Part shown: positions 12,058 through 21,218 of the stretch, piece after piece | Position numbering within the stretch: the stretch's first letter is position 1 | Layout: every line of letters begins with the position of its first letter | Assembly: GCA_024114885.1 (NCBI GenBank) | Contig: CP099426.1 | Location: forward strand, 806,001-870,000 | Origin: Septoria linicola | Lineage: Eukaryota > Ascomycota > Dothideomycetes > Mycosphaerellales > Mycosphaerellaceae | DNA length: 64,000 nucleotides | Direction: 5' to 3' | The notes under the pieces: generated by a model | The model's input: only the letters and a program-made list of their open reading frames with translations | Database searches by the model: none | Told to the model about the DNA's origin: nothing | Made by a program: the position numbers and the translations under genes

Positions 12058-13284
12058 TACTAAATAGTAGTAGAATTAGGTAGGTTAGATAAGTAATAGT
12101 AATATACGACGAATTTAGTTATAAGTATAGGTAGTTAGAAAGCGATATTTAGAATTTATAGGAAGTAGAGAAATCTAGAGTCTAAGAGCTAACTAAGCGA
12201 GAGTAACGTTAAGGTAGGTCCGCCTCTAGATACTTTAATATAGCTTTTTAGATAATATTAGTTATTAGTATATATAGTCGGCACTTTACTATTAGATTAT
12301 ATCTTAGTATAGGCTAATATATCTACTAAGTCTACCTATCCTAGGTCTCTATAGTATATCTACTAGATAGAAGAAAGATTACTTTAAAAAGAGAGGTATA
12401 GGCTAATTATATAAGACTAATAGTAGATTATAGAGACCTAGCTTTTATTCTAGAAAGGATATCTTAACTTCTTAAGAAGTACTTACTTGTTTATACTTAC
12501 CTTTTCTACTATATATAACCTTATATATTAGCTAGAGATATTATAATTTTAGCTATTATATTAAGAACTATCCTATCGATCTATAGACTAGGTTTAAAAC
12601 TCTTTAAGCTACTTAATAAGTTAATAGGCTTAATAGATTACTAAAATAGTATAAATCCTAAGAATCCTATAGTATATATTAATAGAATAAATATTTAGTT
12701 TTAAGATATTTTAAGGCCTAATAACGAGATACTACTATTAAGTCTATTATAGAGAAAGTTTTTCTTTAGATTTAGAAGATTCTACTAATCTTTTAGAACT
12801 AGCCTTTTTAATTAGTCTTAGAAAAGAGAGAGAGTATTACTACTTTATATTTATATATTTTATACTATCTAGTATATATAGTAAAATATTCTCTTCTCTA
12901 GTATTATAGATAATTTATTATTAATAGAATAGGCCTTAGTTTAGTATAACTTAGAACTAATAGCTTATTTTGTATTATTCTATACTAATATCTAATTATA
13001 TAGATCTAGTAAACTAATATCGACTATAACTATCCTCTAGTTCTACGCTTCTAGAATTAATCAAGATAAGATTTATAGTCGGTAATCGTAGTCGGTAGTA
13101 GTTTTCCTAGTATAGTACTTTCCTATTTAGGTATAGACGTAGGATCTAGTAAGTTTCTTAGTGTCTCTTTAGACCCGAGGTTCTATAGCTTATAGCGTCT
13201 TAGTAAGTTTTAGTATCTTTCTAACTACCTACTTCTTCTTTCTTTACTTCTTTCCTCCTATCTCTACTTTTTTCTTTATTTCTT
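12058..13284. other. X1 spacer between divergent transposase and histone-like genes
   Basis: About 1.2 kb. The middle (about 12290-13020) is AT-rich and nearly free of CpG, in sharp contrast to its flanks, and looks like a separate sequence block. No domain or terminal repeats were recognised. Each flanking gene must take its promoter from here. A paired TAGTCGG motif sits at 13075-13096, about 190 bases upstream of the histone-like start. Confidence 0.5.
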
Positions 13285-13819
13285 ATACTATTCTTCGATT
13301 ATAACGCTCTATATAGGAGCGATAATTAAGTATCGATCCCTTTAAGTCCTTCTTAGCGTTTACGATCGTATAGTCTACTAAAAGTAGCTATTCTAGAGAG
13401 TACTACTTAGAAGCCTATTAAGTTTTAGAAGAAGGTTATTATAGTAAAAACGAATACTCGTTAGAAGCGTATACCTCGTAATAGTAGGTAGAAACATCGT
13501 ATTCTTAAGTTAGGTACTATTAGGCTTTATTAGATTAAGAAATTATAGAGTATAATAGAACTATATATCTAACGCCTCCTATTCTAGTAGCTTGTCTACG
13601 AGATCGTTCTTACTTTTAGTAGTAGGCTACGCTATTAATTAGCGGCCTTAGAATGCCTCTAAGAGGTAGCTAAAGCGTTCCTTACTACTAAATTTAAGAT
13701 ATCTAATCTCCTAGCTATCTATATAAAGTAGGTTATACTATAGGCTAAGGATCTATAGCTATACTATCGTATTCGTATAAGGTTTACTAGCTAGGACAGT
13801 AGTATAGTTTAGTAGAAGC

Positions 13820-13870
13820 GTAAGTCCGCCGACTATAGATACCGACTATATTTCTAACCTATTATCTTAG
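13820..13870 (+). other. Predicted intron 1 of the histone-like gene, with motif pair
   Basis: Donor GTAAGT, branch-like TCTAACC, acceptor CTTAG; 51 bp. The motif pair ccgactatagataccgacta fills its 5' half. The X2 copy (4677-4627) has the same ends. The reading frames on its two sides differ by one base from a clean splice, so either another intron or an indel is involved. Confidence 0.6.
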
Positions 13871-14221
13871 TAGATATATAGCGAGTTCCTCTAGGGAATA
13901 GAGAGGTCGTTAGTACCTTAGGCTTTAGACTCTAAATTCTAGCCTTATATTAAAACCTTATAATTTCGACCTTACGACTATAACTCTAAATAAATATAAT
14001 ATTATTAATATTCTATCGCGTTCTCGCGCGATATAGTACTTCTAGTTAACTACGACTTCTTTAATCGTCTCGTATAAGACGCTACTATACTTACGCCTAA
14101 ATAACGCGCTCTTACTAATTAAGTATCGCGTTCTCCTACTCTATTAGCGTAAATTTAAATAGAGAGAGCTAGCGACTAGTTTTAAGGATAGGCTAATAAT
14201 CTAATTCTTATCGATATATAA

Positions 14222-14308
14222 GATAGTAATAATAAAGACGCGTCTAAAGAGGATAATAATAAATACGCGTCTAAAGAGGAGGATAATAAAGACGCGCCTA
14301 AAGAGGAG
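14222..14308 (+). repeat. Three in-frame 27-30-bp repeats encoding an acidic/lysine linker
   Basis: Three units of the type gat-aat-aat-aaa-gac-gcg-tct-aaa-gag encode DNNKDASKE-like peptides in the linker between the two H3-like domains. The unit count is the same in X2 (near 4190-4275). Confidence 0.75.
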
Positions 14309-14567
14309 AATAATAAGCCTCCTACTATAAATAGGCCTACTACTAGTAGGAAGGGCCTTAGTAGAAAGCGGCCTATTACGCAAAAAGCGCCTCGTAAGAT
14401 AATAACGAAGAAGAAGAGAAGAGCCGGTCTAAAACTTACTATAAAGAAGAAATCCTATATCTTAAAAGTATAGTTAAATACTTAGAACGTAGCGCGAGCT
14501 AGTAGGCTTTCTAAGAAGGCTCTAGTAGTAAGAAGAGTAAGGAAGCCTTATCGCTATAAGCTAGGTA

Positions 14568-14618
14568 GTAAGTTAAAACGTAGTCGGTAAATATAGTCGG
14601 TACGCTAATCTACTATAG
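14568..14618 (+). other. Predicted intron 2 of the histone-like gene, with motif pair
   Basis: Donor GTAAGTT, branch-like GCTAAT, acceptor TATAG; 51 bp. Removing it joins KLG to ILALQKIRIF without gap against histone H3 (KPG-TVALREIRRF). The motif pair tagtcggtaaatatagtcgg lies inside. Confidence 0.82.
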
Positions 14619-14801
14619 TTTTAGCTTTATAGAAGATTCGTATATTTTAGAGGACTAGGAATCTACTTATTAGTAAGCTTCCCTTCTAGTAACTAGTAAG
14701 AGAGGTCGCCTACGGCTTTAAGTAGGATCTACGCTTTTAGGCTACTATACTAGAAGCGTTATAAGAGGTAGTAGAGCTCTATTTAACGAAGGTTTTTAAG
14801 A

Positions 14802-14851
14802 GTATATATCCTTCTATATTACTATTTAGTAGCTTATACTAACTTATATAG
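14802..14851 (+). other. Predicted intron 3 of the histone-like gene
   Basis: Donor GTATAT, branch ACTAAC, acceptor TATAG; 50 bp. Removing it joins VFKS to TNLYAI exactly as in H3 (LFED-TNLCAI). This intron has no TAGTCGG motif. Confidence 0.82.
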
Positions 14852-14937
14852 GTACTAACCTCTACGCTATCTATATAAAGCGAGTTACGATCTAGTAGAA
14901 GGATATATAGCTTATTCGGAGAATACTTCGTATATAG

Positions 14938-15383
14938 GGCGTTATAGATAATAAGAGTTATTTAAAGTAGTATAGTACTATATATTATATTCGGCGTAAG
15001 GAATAGCGTTTAGGCTACTTCGAGATACCTAGCTACGTAGTAGAAGCGCGGTATTAAATTATATTATAACTATAGCGAACGATATAAGATTACTTTCTAC
15101 TTTTATACTATAAAACCTTCGTTTCCTCTTATCTCTATAGTCGGTATATATAGTCGGCGCCTATCGTCCTTTTCACGTACTTAGATACTTAAAATACGTA
15201 GATTTTAGTATACCTATACCTATACTCCTATAGGTACCTACGTAGGTATACGCTCTAACCTATATTTTCTAGTTATAGGTACTACCTATTAAGCTTTAGC
15301 GGGTTACCTCCCTAACCTATATCGATTACTAAGAATATAGGTTTAGACCTAACCCTACCTATACTAACCTATTCTAACGTCTA
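14938..15383. other. X1 histone-gene end: 3' region and terminal inverted repeat
   Basis: No clear coding. A motif pair lies at 15137-15161. The last 190 bases are the reverse complement of 3114-3300 in X2, ending in the terminal inverted repeat CCTATTCTAACGTCTA. Confidence 0.7.
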
Positions 15384-15391
15384 CTACTAAG
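15384..15391. repeat. 8-bp target-site duplication of hAT X1, right copy
   Basis: ctactaag, identical to 7130-7137. Confidence 0.93.
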
Positions 15392-18300
15392 CTTGTCTTA
15401 AGAGGAGGATATTTAGGCTAAGCGTACTATTAAGCTATCTACTAGTACGCTAGGCTCTACTAACTATAGTAGAGCGACTTATTAATACTAGTATAAGGTA
15501 ATCGGCGAGTTCTAGTCTAAGATTAAGGCGCTAGATAAACTTATAGCTATATAAGTATATAGCGATAGCGTAAGTCTTCCTATCTATTAGAAACTCCTAT
15601 CTACTAATATAATATAGAGCTCTTCTTTTACGATACTATAGCTTCGAGGTCTAGCTATCTTACTTTAGATATTAGTACTAGAAGCTTAAGTTAAGGTATA
15701 TCTACTAGCTATCTTAAGCGCCGACTATATTTACCGACTATATACTAATTAACTATAGTCGTATATTACTAATAGCGTTTTACCTATACTCTACGATATC
15801 TTTTAGATAGAATACTAGGCTATACTACGTAATATTCTTAGCTAGAAGCCCTCTTTCGTTAATTACTTCTTAATCCTTATCGAGTATCTTAGATAGCTAA
15901 TTCCTACTAACTACGATTAGAATACTTATAGATTCTCTATACCTACTATATCTATATAGTAGAGGCAAAACGCGAAGCTTACCTATAGTATATTTAATAA
16001 ATAATATATACTTAATAAAGAAGAGACTTTACTCGAAGCTATAGTCGAGAGTCTAGTTTAAGCTAGATTTAAGAGCGAGTAGGCTAGTATTAGCTTTTCG
16101 TCTATTATTACAGATCTAATAGATCCTAGCGTACTTAATCTAGAGATTAGTACCGAGTTCTTAACTAGTCTATCGTTAGTAGATAAGGAGCTTTACTATA
16201 TCTACTTAGTATAATTTAGGCTTCTTTATAGGTAAGAACTACTATAGAAGTCGTACTAGGGTAAAGTTATAGCGTGTTTTATAGATAGTCTAGAGCTTTC
16301 CTCTTTCTTACTTTTATAATTTAGTCTACCTTTATCTTCTTTAACTCTTCTAGTTTCAATACTACTACCTATAAATACGCTACCTTTATAGCGAAATCTA
16401 TCGCTAGCTACTAGAGGACTTAGGTCTAGTACTCGACTAAGATAACGATATTAAGATAGCGTTTTTAGAGACTCTTTATAATTCGAATCTAGTCTAATAG
16501 TACCCTCTACACTACGATATATAGTATTAGAGCGGAGCTCTAGTAGACTACCTACTACCTCTAAAATTCTAATTAATATACTTACGTCTTCTCTAGACTA
16601 GACTTAAGTAAACAAGGTATATCTATAGTAGAAAGAGTATAAAACGGACTTTAGAGACTAGTATATACGACGATAGTAGAAGGTATAAGGTCGCTATAAG
16701 TATAAGTTTAGGATATAAAAGACTATACCTATTAAATAAGAGAGTACCTATTCCTTCTAGGTCTAGAAGTTTTTTAACTAGAGAATTAATATCGAGGATA
16801 TCTTACTAAAAGTAGTCTACTAAGGTTATAAGACCTCTTTAGCCTATCTAGGCCTCTATATTAGTATAAGTAGTCTTAGTTCTTACCTTTAAACTAAGAA
16901 GTACGTATAGGTATTTAAGAGAAAAAAGATACTACTAGAGTATATCTAGTAGTATAAAGACTATTATATAAGTTCCTACTAACTACGTTTACTAACTACG
17001 TTATTAAGCTTATATAGTTAGGCTCGAAATTATAAGAGTTACCTCGGCGACCTAGACCTAAGTATTAATAACTTCTTTATAGTATCTATATAAATAATCG
17101 TAGTATATAGCCTATTACTTAATTTCTTCGAAAATCCTATAGTCTACTATATATATATATATCTTAACCCTAGTCTCGAAATACCTTTCTACTCTAGTAA
17201 GACGATTAAGGCTCTTCTTCGAGAGGTCTAAGAGAGGTCTAAGGAAGATCTAAAGGCTATACTAGCTAGAACCTCTAAGGTTACTATTATAGTCGACGGC
17301 TAGTAGTCTAGTAGTATAAAAGCTTTATTTCTTACTATCCGTACCTACTAGATCGATACTAAATAGGTATAGTATAAGGCGATATTAGACTTTCCCTACG
17401 TTACTAGTAGATATACTAGAGAGCGACTTTCGAAATTACTCTTTAATATATTATAAAGGTTTAGCCTTAGAGACTAACTAATCGCTCTTATATACGATAA
17501 CGCTAGAAATAATAGTATACTCTATAGGTCTATATACGTCTTACTAGTATCTATTCGATTAGTACTAACGTAAGCTAGTATTAAGGCTATTAGCCTTTAC
17601 TTAATAGAGTATAGCGTAAAAATCGTAAAGCCTTCTATTTCGATCGAAGAGCTCGTAGAGCTAGTAGTACTAGATCTTTAACTAGACGAGGTAAATCTCT
17701 TCTCTAATATTAAGGCTATTAAGCCTACTACGCTAGCTACGATTCTAGAACGGTTTCTATATTTTACTTACGTAATATAGCTTACTATAAAGGCCTTTTT
17801 TATATAACTATAAATAATACTAATTAATAATCTATAAGAGTTTTAGAACGATAAGAAAGATTAACGAGCTCTAGAAAGGTTTTAAAAGACTAATATAGTA
17901 GCTTCTCTTAAAGGACTATCTAAATTTTTATTTAAGGTATATCGTAGTTATAGTCGACGATCGTAGTTAGTAAGTATAGTCGGCGCTTATTAATCGTCCT
18001 CGGTCTATAGGTTTATAGTATAGGTAAACTCTAGTTCTTAGCGTTTTAAGAGCTTTATAGATCTCTAAAGAGAGCGTCTAAAGAATCTATATCCTTATCC
18101 GAAGGCTTACGTACGCTAGTAAAAGTATCCTATAACGAGACTACTACGAGTAATATAAGATATAAGGACTCGTTAGAGCTCGACTACGATAATACTATCT
18201 TACTTTAGTCGACTACGCGACTTTATCGATAAATTTATTAAGCGTTAGTTGCTACTAATACTTATACTATCTAATACTAACTAGTAACGGTTAGAATACC

Positions 18301-19335
18301 TTACGTCTCTAACTATACCCTTCGCTTAGGCTACTACCTACGTCGGTACGATAAAGGGCCCTAGCCTCTATCTAGTCCTTAGCTACTATAACTCTCTTTT
18401 CGATATTCTAGATAAAGTAGATAAGAAACTTAAGTATAAGAAAGAGGCTTAGAAGGTCTTACTCTATAAGGTACTAGATAAAGCGTATACTAAGCTCTTT
18501 TAATATTACTAATAGACCTAGTAACGGTTTAGGAACTACTATAGTATAGTAGTACTACTATACTCTACGATTAAGAGTATATTCTAGAAGCGAGGCGCTT
18601 TCGATAACGATAGTTTAGAAGATCTCTACTAGAGTAAATTACGCGTAGAGTAGTTAAAGTATTATAAAGCTTTATCTAGTACTATATAAGCTTCGAAATA
18701 GTAGCCTTAAGGTATATAAAGCTTCTTAACCTCCTTTACTATAAGGATCGATAGCGATAATAATAAAGCTTAACTAGTACTAGACGTAGCTCTCTTAGTC
18801 GAGCCTAATAACGAACTAGAGCGCTATTAGAAAGTAGACTTCTTATATATAGAAGGAATAGATCCTATAGATATATAGCTAGCTCTTACTAATATATTCT
18901 CTACTATATCGAAAATAGCCTAGGATATTCTATATATTCTAGTAGTAGGTACTAGATACGAACGAGATTTTAGTATTATATATTATTAGAACCGCTATAA
19001 TCGGATATATAATCTAGATACCTTTACGTATATTATACTATTACGATATCGATATCGCGATTATAAGTATAATATAAGAGTAGTACTTACTATAGAAGTA
19101 TCTACTCTTTATCCTAATTTAGAACTTACTCGTAATTAGATAGAAATAGTCGAGGAGTAGAATAAGGAGGTTAAAAACGAAATCAAGGCTCTTTTAAAGT
19201 TTAATAGTATTAGCGATAATAAAGGAGTTATAAAGGTAGATAAATTATAGCGTCGAAGTACGCGAAAGCGTAATACGCTCTATAGAGAAGCTTTAAGAGC
19301 TAGAACGTAGCTACTAACTACGTCTACCGACTATA
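15392..19335 (+). pseudogene. hAT transposase of X2, main part
   Basis: Continues the frame broken at 7137. Plus-strand translation gives IVDGW at about 17290, LDFPYVTSRHTRERL-like residues at about 17385, LIALIYDNARNNSI at about 17480, and the C-terminal dimerisation region at about 18870-19000 (ERYWKVDFLYIEGIDPI, WDILYI, YERDFSI). The tail is rich in Arg and Lys (RRSTRKR near 19255). Motif pairs at 15722-15745 and about 17945-17995 sit in stretches with GTATAT donors and TATAG acceptors, so they are probably intronic. The pair at about 16975-17000 could also be read as coding. Same stop pattern as X1 but with many different RIP sites. Confidence 0.85.
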
Positions 19336-19499
19336 TATATTATAAACTTAAGTCGATATTAGATTAGCCTATCTATTCTACTTATTACTATTATCTCTCT
19401 CTCTATCTTTACTACTCTATTATATACTTCCTTTTATAGTCGATACTAACTAGAATAATTCTTCTTCGTAGTTATACTTAAAACCTATATTCGTAGTTA

Positions 19500-19656
19500 T
19501 ACTTAAAACCTATATTATACCTATTTTTTATTCGCCTAACCTATCTAAGTATAGAGTAGGTATTTATACTATACCTATTACTATCTTCTATAGGTAGGCT
19601 AAGACCTAGCCTAACCTATATACTAACCTGTTTTAGCCTATCTATTCTAACGTCTA
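19500..19656 (-). repeat. X2 right terminal inverted repeat and subterminal region
   Basis: Reverse complement of the left ends of X1 (7138-7290) and X3 (50874-51010). A short tandem duplication is present just inside (ctatattcgtagttatactt read twice, about 19470-19515). Confidence 0.85.
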
Positions 19657-19789
19657 AGTATATATAAGGAACAAGCTCTTAAATAGGCTTAATATTAAAG
19701 AATTTAAGCTCTTATCTAATAAAGCTTTTAATAGGATTAAACTAATAGTCTCTTACTTTAAGGTATAGAGATATAGAGCTATAGTATAT
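19657..19789 (+). pseudogene. Copia copy 1, fragment between hAT X2 and Gypsy G1
   Basis: It aligns to the minus strand of Copia 2 near 31130-31265, just after the integrase core. It begins with the X2 target duplication (19657-19664) and stops at the G1 LTR. The frame encodes part of the integrase C-terminal region. Confidence 0.88.
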
Positions 19790-19961
19790 TATAAGAGCTA
19801 GGTAAGGTCGAAGGCTAAGACCTACCTTAGGCTTATAGGCTTAGCGTATAGTATAATTATAGTATACGTATATATCCGAAAGGAAGTAAGAATTAGTCTT
19901 ATAATATCCTAATAGTCTTATTAGGAGAGCGCTCTATATATTACTATATACCTCTTTTATA
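19790..19961 (+). repeat. Gypsy G1 5' LTR, 172 bp
   Basis: Ends tataagag and cttttata; homologous to five other LTRs in the window. Confidence 0.93.
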
Positions 19962-19965
19962 ATTC

Positions 19966-21218
19966 TAATTCTTCTCCTTCTAAGGATAGTAATCTATAGA
20001 GGCCTATAGCTCTCTAGCGTAACGTAGGCATAGCGCCGCTAGGGCTCGTAATAGGCGAAGTAGACGATTAAGGTAATTTTATAGATACTAATAAGGTTTA
20101 GGAGTAGAAGTCTACTAGTACGACTAAAGATAGTACGTAGGTAGAGCGTATATAGCTTAAGGCTAAGAACTAGGAACTACGTCGTTACTTAGAGGTACGC
20201 GCTCTACGACGAGAGAATAATCAGCTCCTTACGAAGTTAGAATCTCTATCCTTAGCTACCTCTAGTACCCTCGACGTTATCGATCTTAAAGACGACGCTA
20301 GTACTAGTATTATAGGTAGTATACTTTACGATAGCGCGTCGTATACGCGATATAAAGGTCTTAAAGTTAGAGAACCTTGTACCTTTAAGAGCGAGATAGT
20401 TCGAGAGGCGAGAGAGTTTATTCGTAGTCTCGAAGTAATCTTCCTTAATAGTCTATAAGAGTTTAGTATAGAAGATTCGAAGGTCCTATATAGTATTATA
20501 TAGCTTGTAGGTAAGGCGTAAGAGACCTAGTATAACGAACACTCTAAGGTAATACCTCTAGACTATACTTAGACTAAGTTTAAGCGCTTTATCTATAACG
20601 TTATTAAGGATTAGGCGAATTATACGATCCTTATAATAGTCGAGTATAAGAAGGCCTAATAGAGTAAGAGCTAAGAGGTACGTTAGTTCGCTATAGAGCT
20701 AGGCTACTTAGAGTCTTAACTAGGCGACTATACTAAAGCGTAGCTAGTATACTAGCTCCTTATAAAGTTAAAGCTAGCGCTTCGACGAGAGATTATTAAG
20801 AATTATACCGTACCTAGTAAGCGCGCTAATTTAGTTACGTTAGTAAGGCGCCTAGAGTAAGCTAATAGAGTAATTCCTATATAGTATAACTAGGGCGGAA
20901 GCTAGAGTAATAGGGACTATAAGCGCGATACGTACTCGAAGCGTAAGCGCGTAGGGAGCGATACTCTTACGCGTAGACGCGATAATAGTCTAGGAGGGAA
21001 TAATACGCGTCGCTCTAGCGATAAAGGTTCTACTCGCTCTATTATAGGCTATAAGTATTTAGAATACTATAGCTATAAGTAGAAGGAGTATATTAGTACT
21101 AATTCTATCTACTTTAACCGAAGCGCCTAAGACGATAGTAAGAAGCCGTCGGTACGTAAGGTTACTATAGAGACGCTAAAAAAAGAGAAGGTGTTAGAGA
21201 AGGACTACGATCTCTAGA
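19966..21218 (+). pseudogene. Gypsy G1 Gag
   Basis: Decayed capsid protein of a fungal Ty3/Gypsy element. The N-terminal part is Ser/Thr-rich, then comes a long helical capsid region (FIRSLEVIFLNSLQEF near 20425 and YTILTIVEYKKAQQ near 20630, the latter typical of fungal Gypsy Gag). A basic Arg/Ser region follows near 20900-21030. The zinc-knuckle relic YLEYYSYKQKEYINTN is near 21055, where the Cys codons now read Tyr. Stops are almost all former CAG, CAA or TGG codons. A homologous Gag is in G3 and G5. Confidence 0.85.

Larger units (their letters stand above)
13285..14937 (+). pseudogene. Tandem histone H3-like gene carried by hAT X1
   Basis: The protein has two histone H3-fold domains. 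Exon 1 (13285-13819; ATA for ATG, X2 reads ataccg) has a basic tail ending KHRILKLGTI, then domain 1 to about 13755. Matches to H3 include LLFQQLVYEI (KLPFQRLVREI), ALECLQEVAKAFL (ALQEASEAYL), NLLAIYIKQVIL (NLCAIHAKRVTI) and AKDLQL (PKDIQL). Exon 2 (13871-14567) has three KDASKED-like repeats (14222-14308) and a second H3-like tail (SRKRPITQKAPRK...KPYRYKLG). Domain 2 continues through exon 3 (14619-14801: LALQKIRIFQ, LLISKLPFQ, LVREVAYGFK, LRFQATILEALQEVVELYL) and exon 4 (14852-14937: STNLYAIYIKRVTI, KDIQLIRRIL). Introns 2 and 3 keep the frame exactly. Across intron 1 the phase does not match, so one fused gene or two adjacent genes remain possible. Loop 1 has H3 length, not the longer CENP-A type. 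Many RIP stops. Confidence 0.88.
7433..15161. repeat. Dispersed paired TAGTCGG motifs across X1
   Basis: The motif is two copies of YAGTCGG (or CCGACTR) in direct orientation, spaced by about 5-8 bases. Sites in X1 are near 7433-7456, 8781-8820, 9768-9793, 11027-11050, 11626-11660, 13075-13096, 13829-13850, 14579-14601 and 15137-15161. A single half-site is near 12275. Matching sites lie in X2 (3337-3360, 3896-3918, 4648-4670, 5401-5422, 6853-6890) and X3. Such pairs were not seen in the Gypsy or Copia elements. Both orientations occur. Several lie in predicted introns and two lie in the subterminal regions. Confidence 0.75.
7138..15383 (-). mobile_element. hAT transposon X1, full length, 8.25 kb
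   Basis: Complete but RIP-decayed element, bounded by TAGACGTCGGAATAGG (7138) and CCTATTCTAACGTCTA (ending 15383) and flanked by 8-bp duplications ctactaag. Transposase is on the minus strand (about 7459-12057) and the histone-like gene on the plus strand (13285-14937), divergently arranged around a 1.2-kb spacer. It is about 8.2 kb, well above the few kb common for hAT elements, because of the extra gene. It lies inside X2 in the opposite orientation. Confidence 0.92.
3114..19656 (+). mobile_element. hAT transposon X2, interrupted by X1
   Basis: X2 consists of 3114-7137 and 15392-19656 (about 8.29 kb), split by X1. It begins TAGACGTCGGAATAGG and ends in the inverted form CCTATTCTAACGTCTA, and is flanked by the 8-bp duplication agtatata. 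Its transposase is read on the plus strand and its histone-like gene on the minus strand. X1 lies inside in the reverse orientation, so the whole block reads A-B-A'-B', where primes mark reverse complements. Confidence 0.92.

Noticed and set aside
14201..14383. 60-codon minus-strand open frame
   Set aside because: It is the reverse strand of the acidic/lysine repeats of the histone-like linker. Its repeated Phe/Ile/Arg-rich units are a by-product of those DNA repeats, and no homologous start is seen in X2.
13504..14937. A centromeric (CENP-A type) histone
   Set aside because: Loop 1 of both domains has the canonical H3 length, and the residues around LRFQ match H3 better than cenH3. A diverged cenH3 cannot be fully excluded.
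3114..15383. A single giant element with 4-kb terminal inverted repeats
   Set aside because: The first reading of the A-B-A' pattern. The ctactaag duplications and the intact site in X1 show two separate 8.2-kb elements, one nested in the other.
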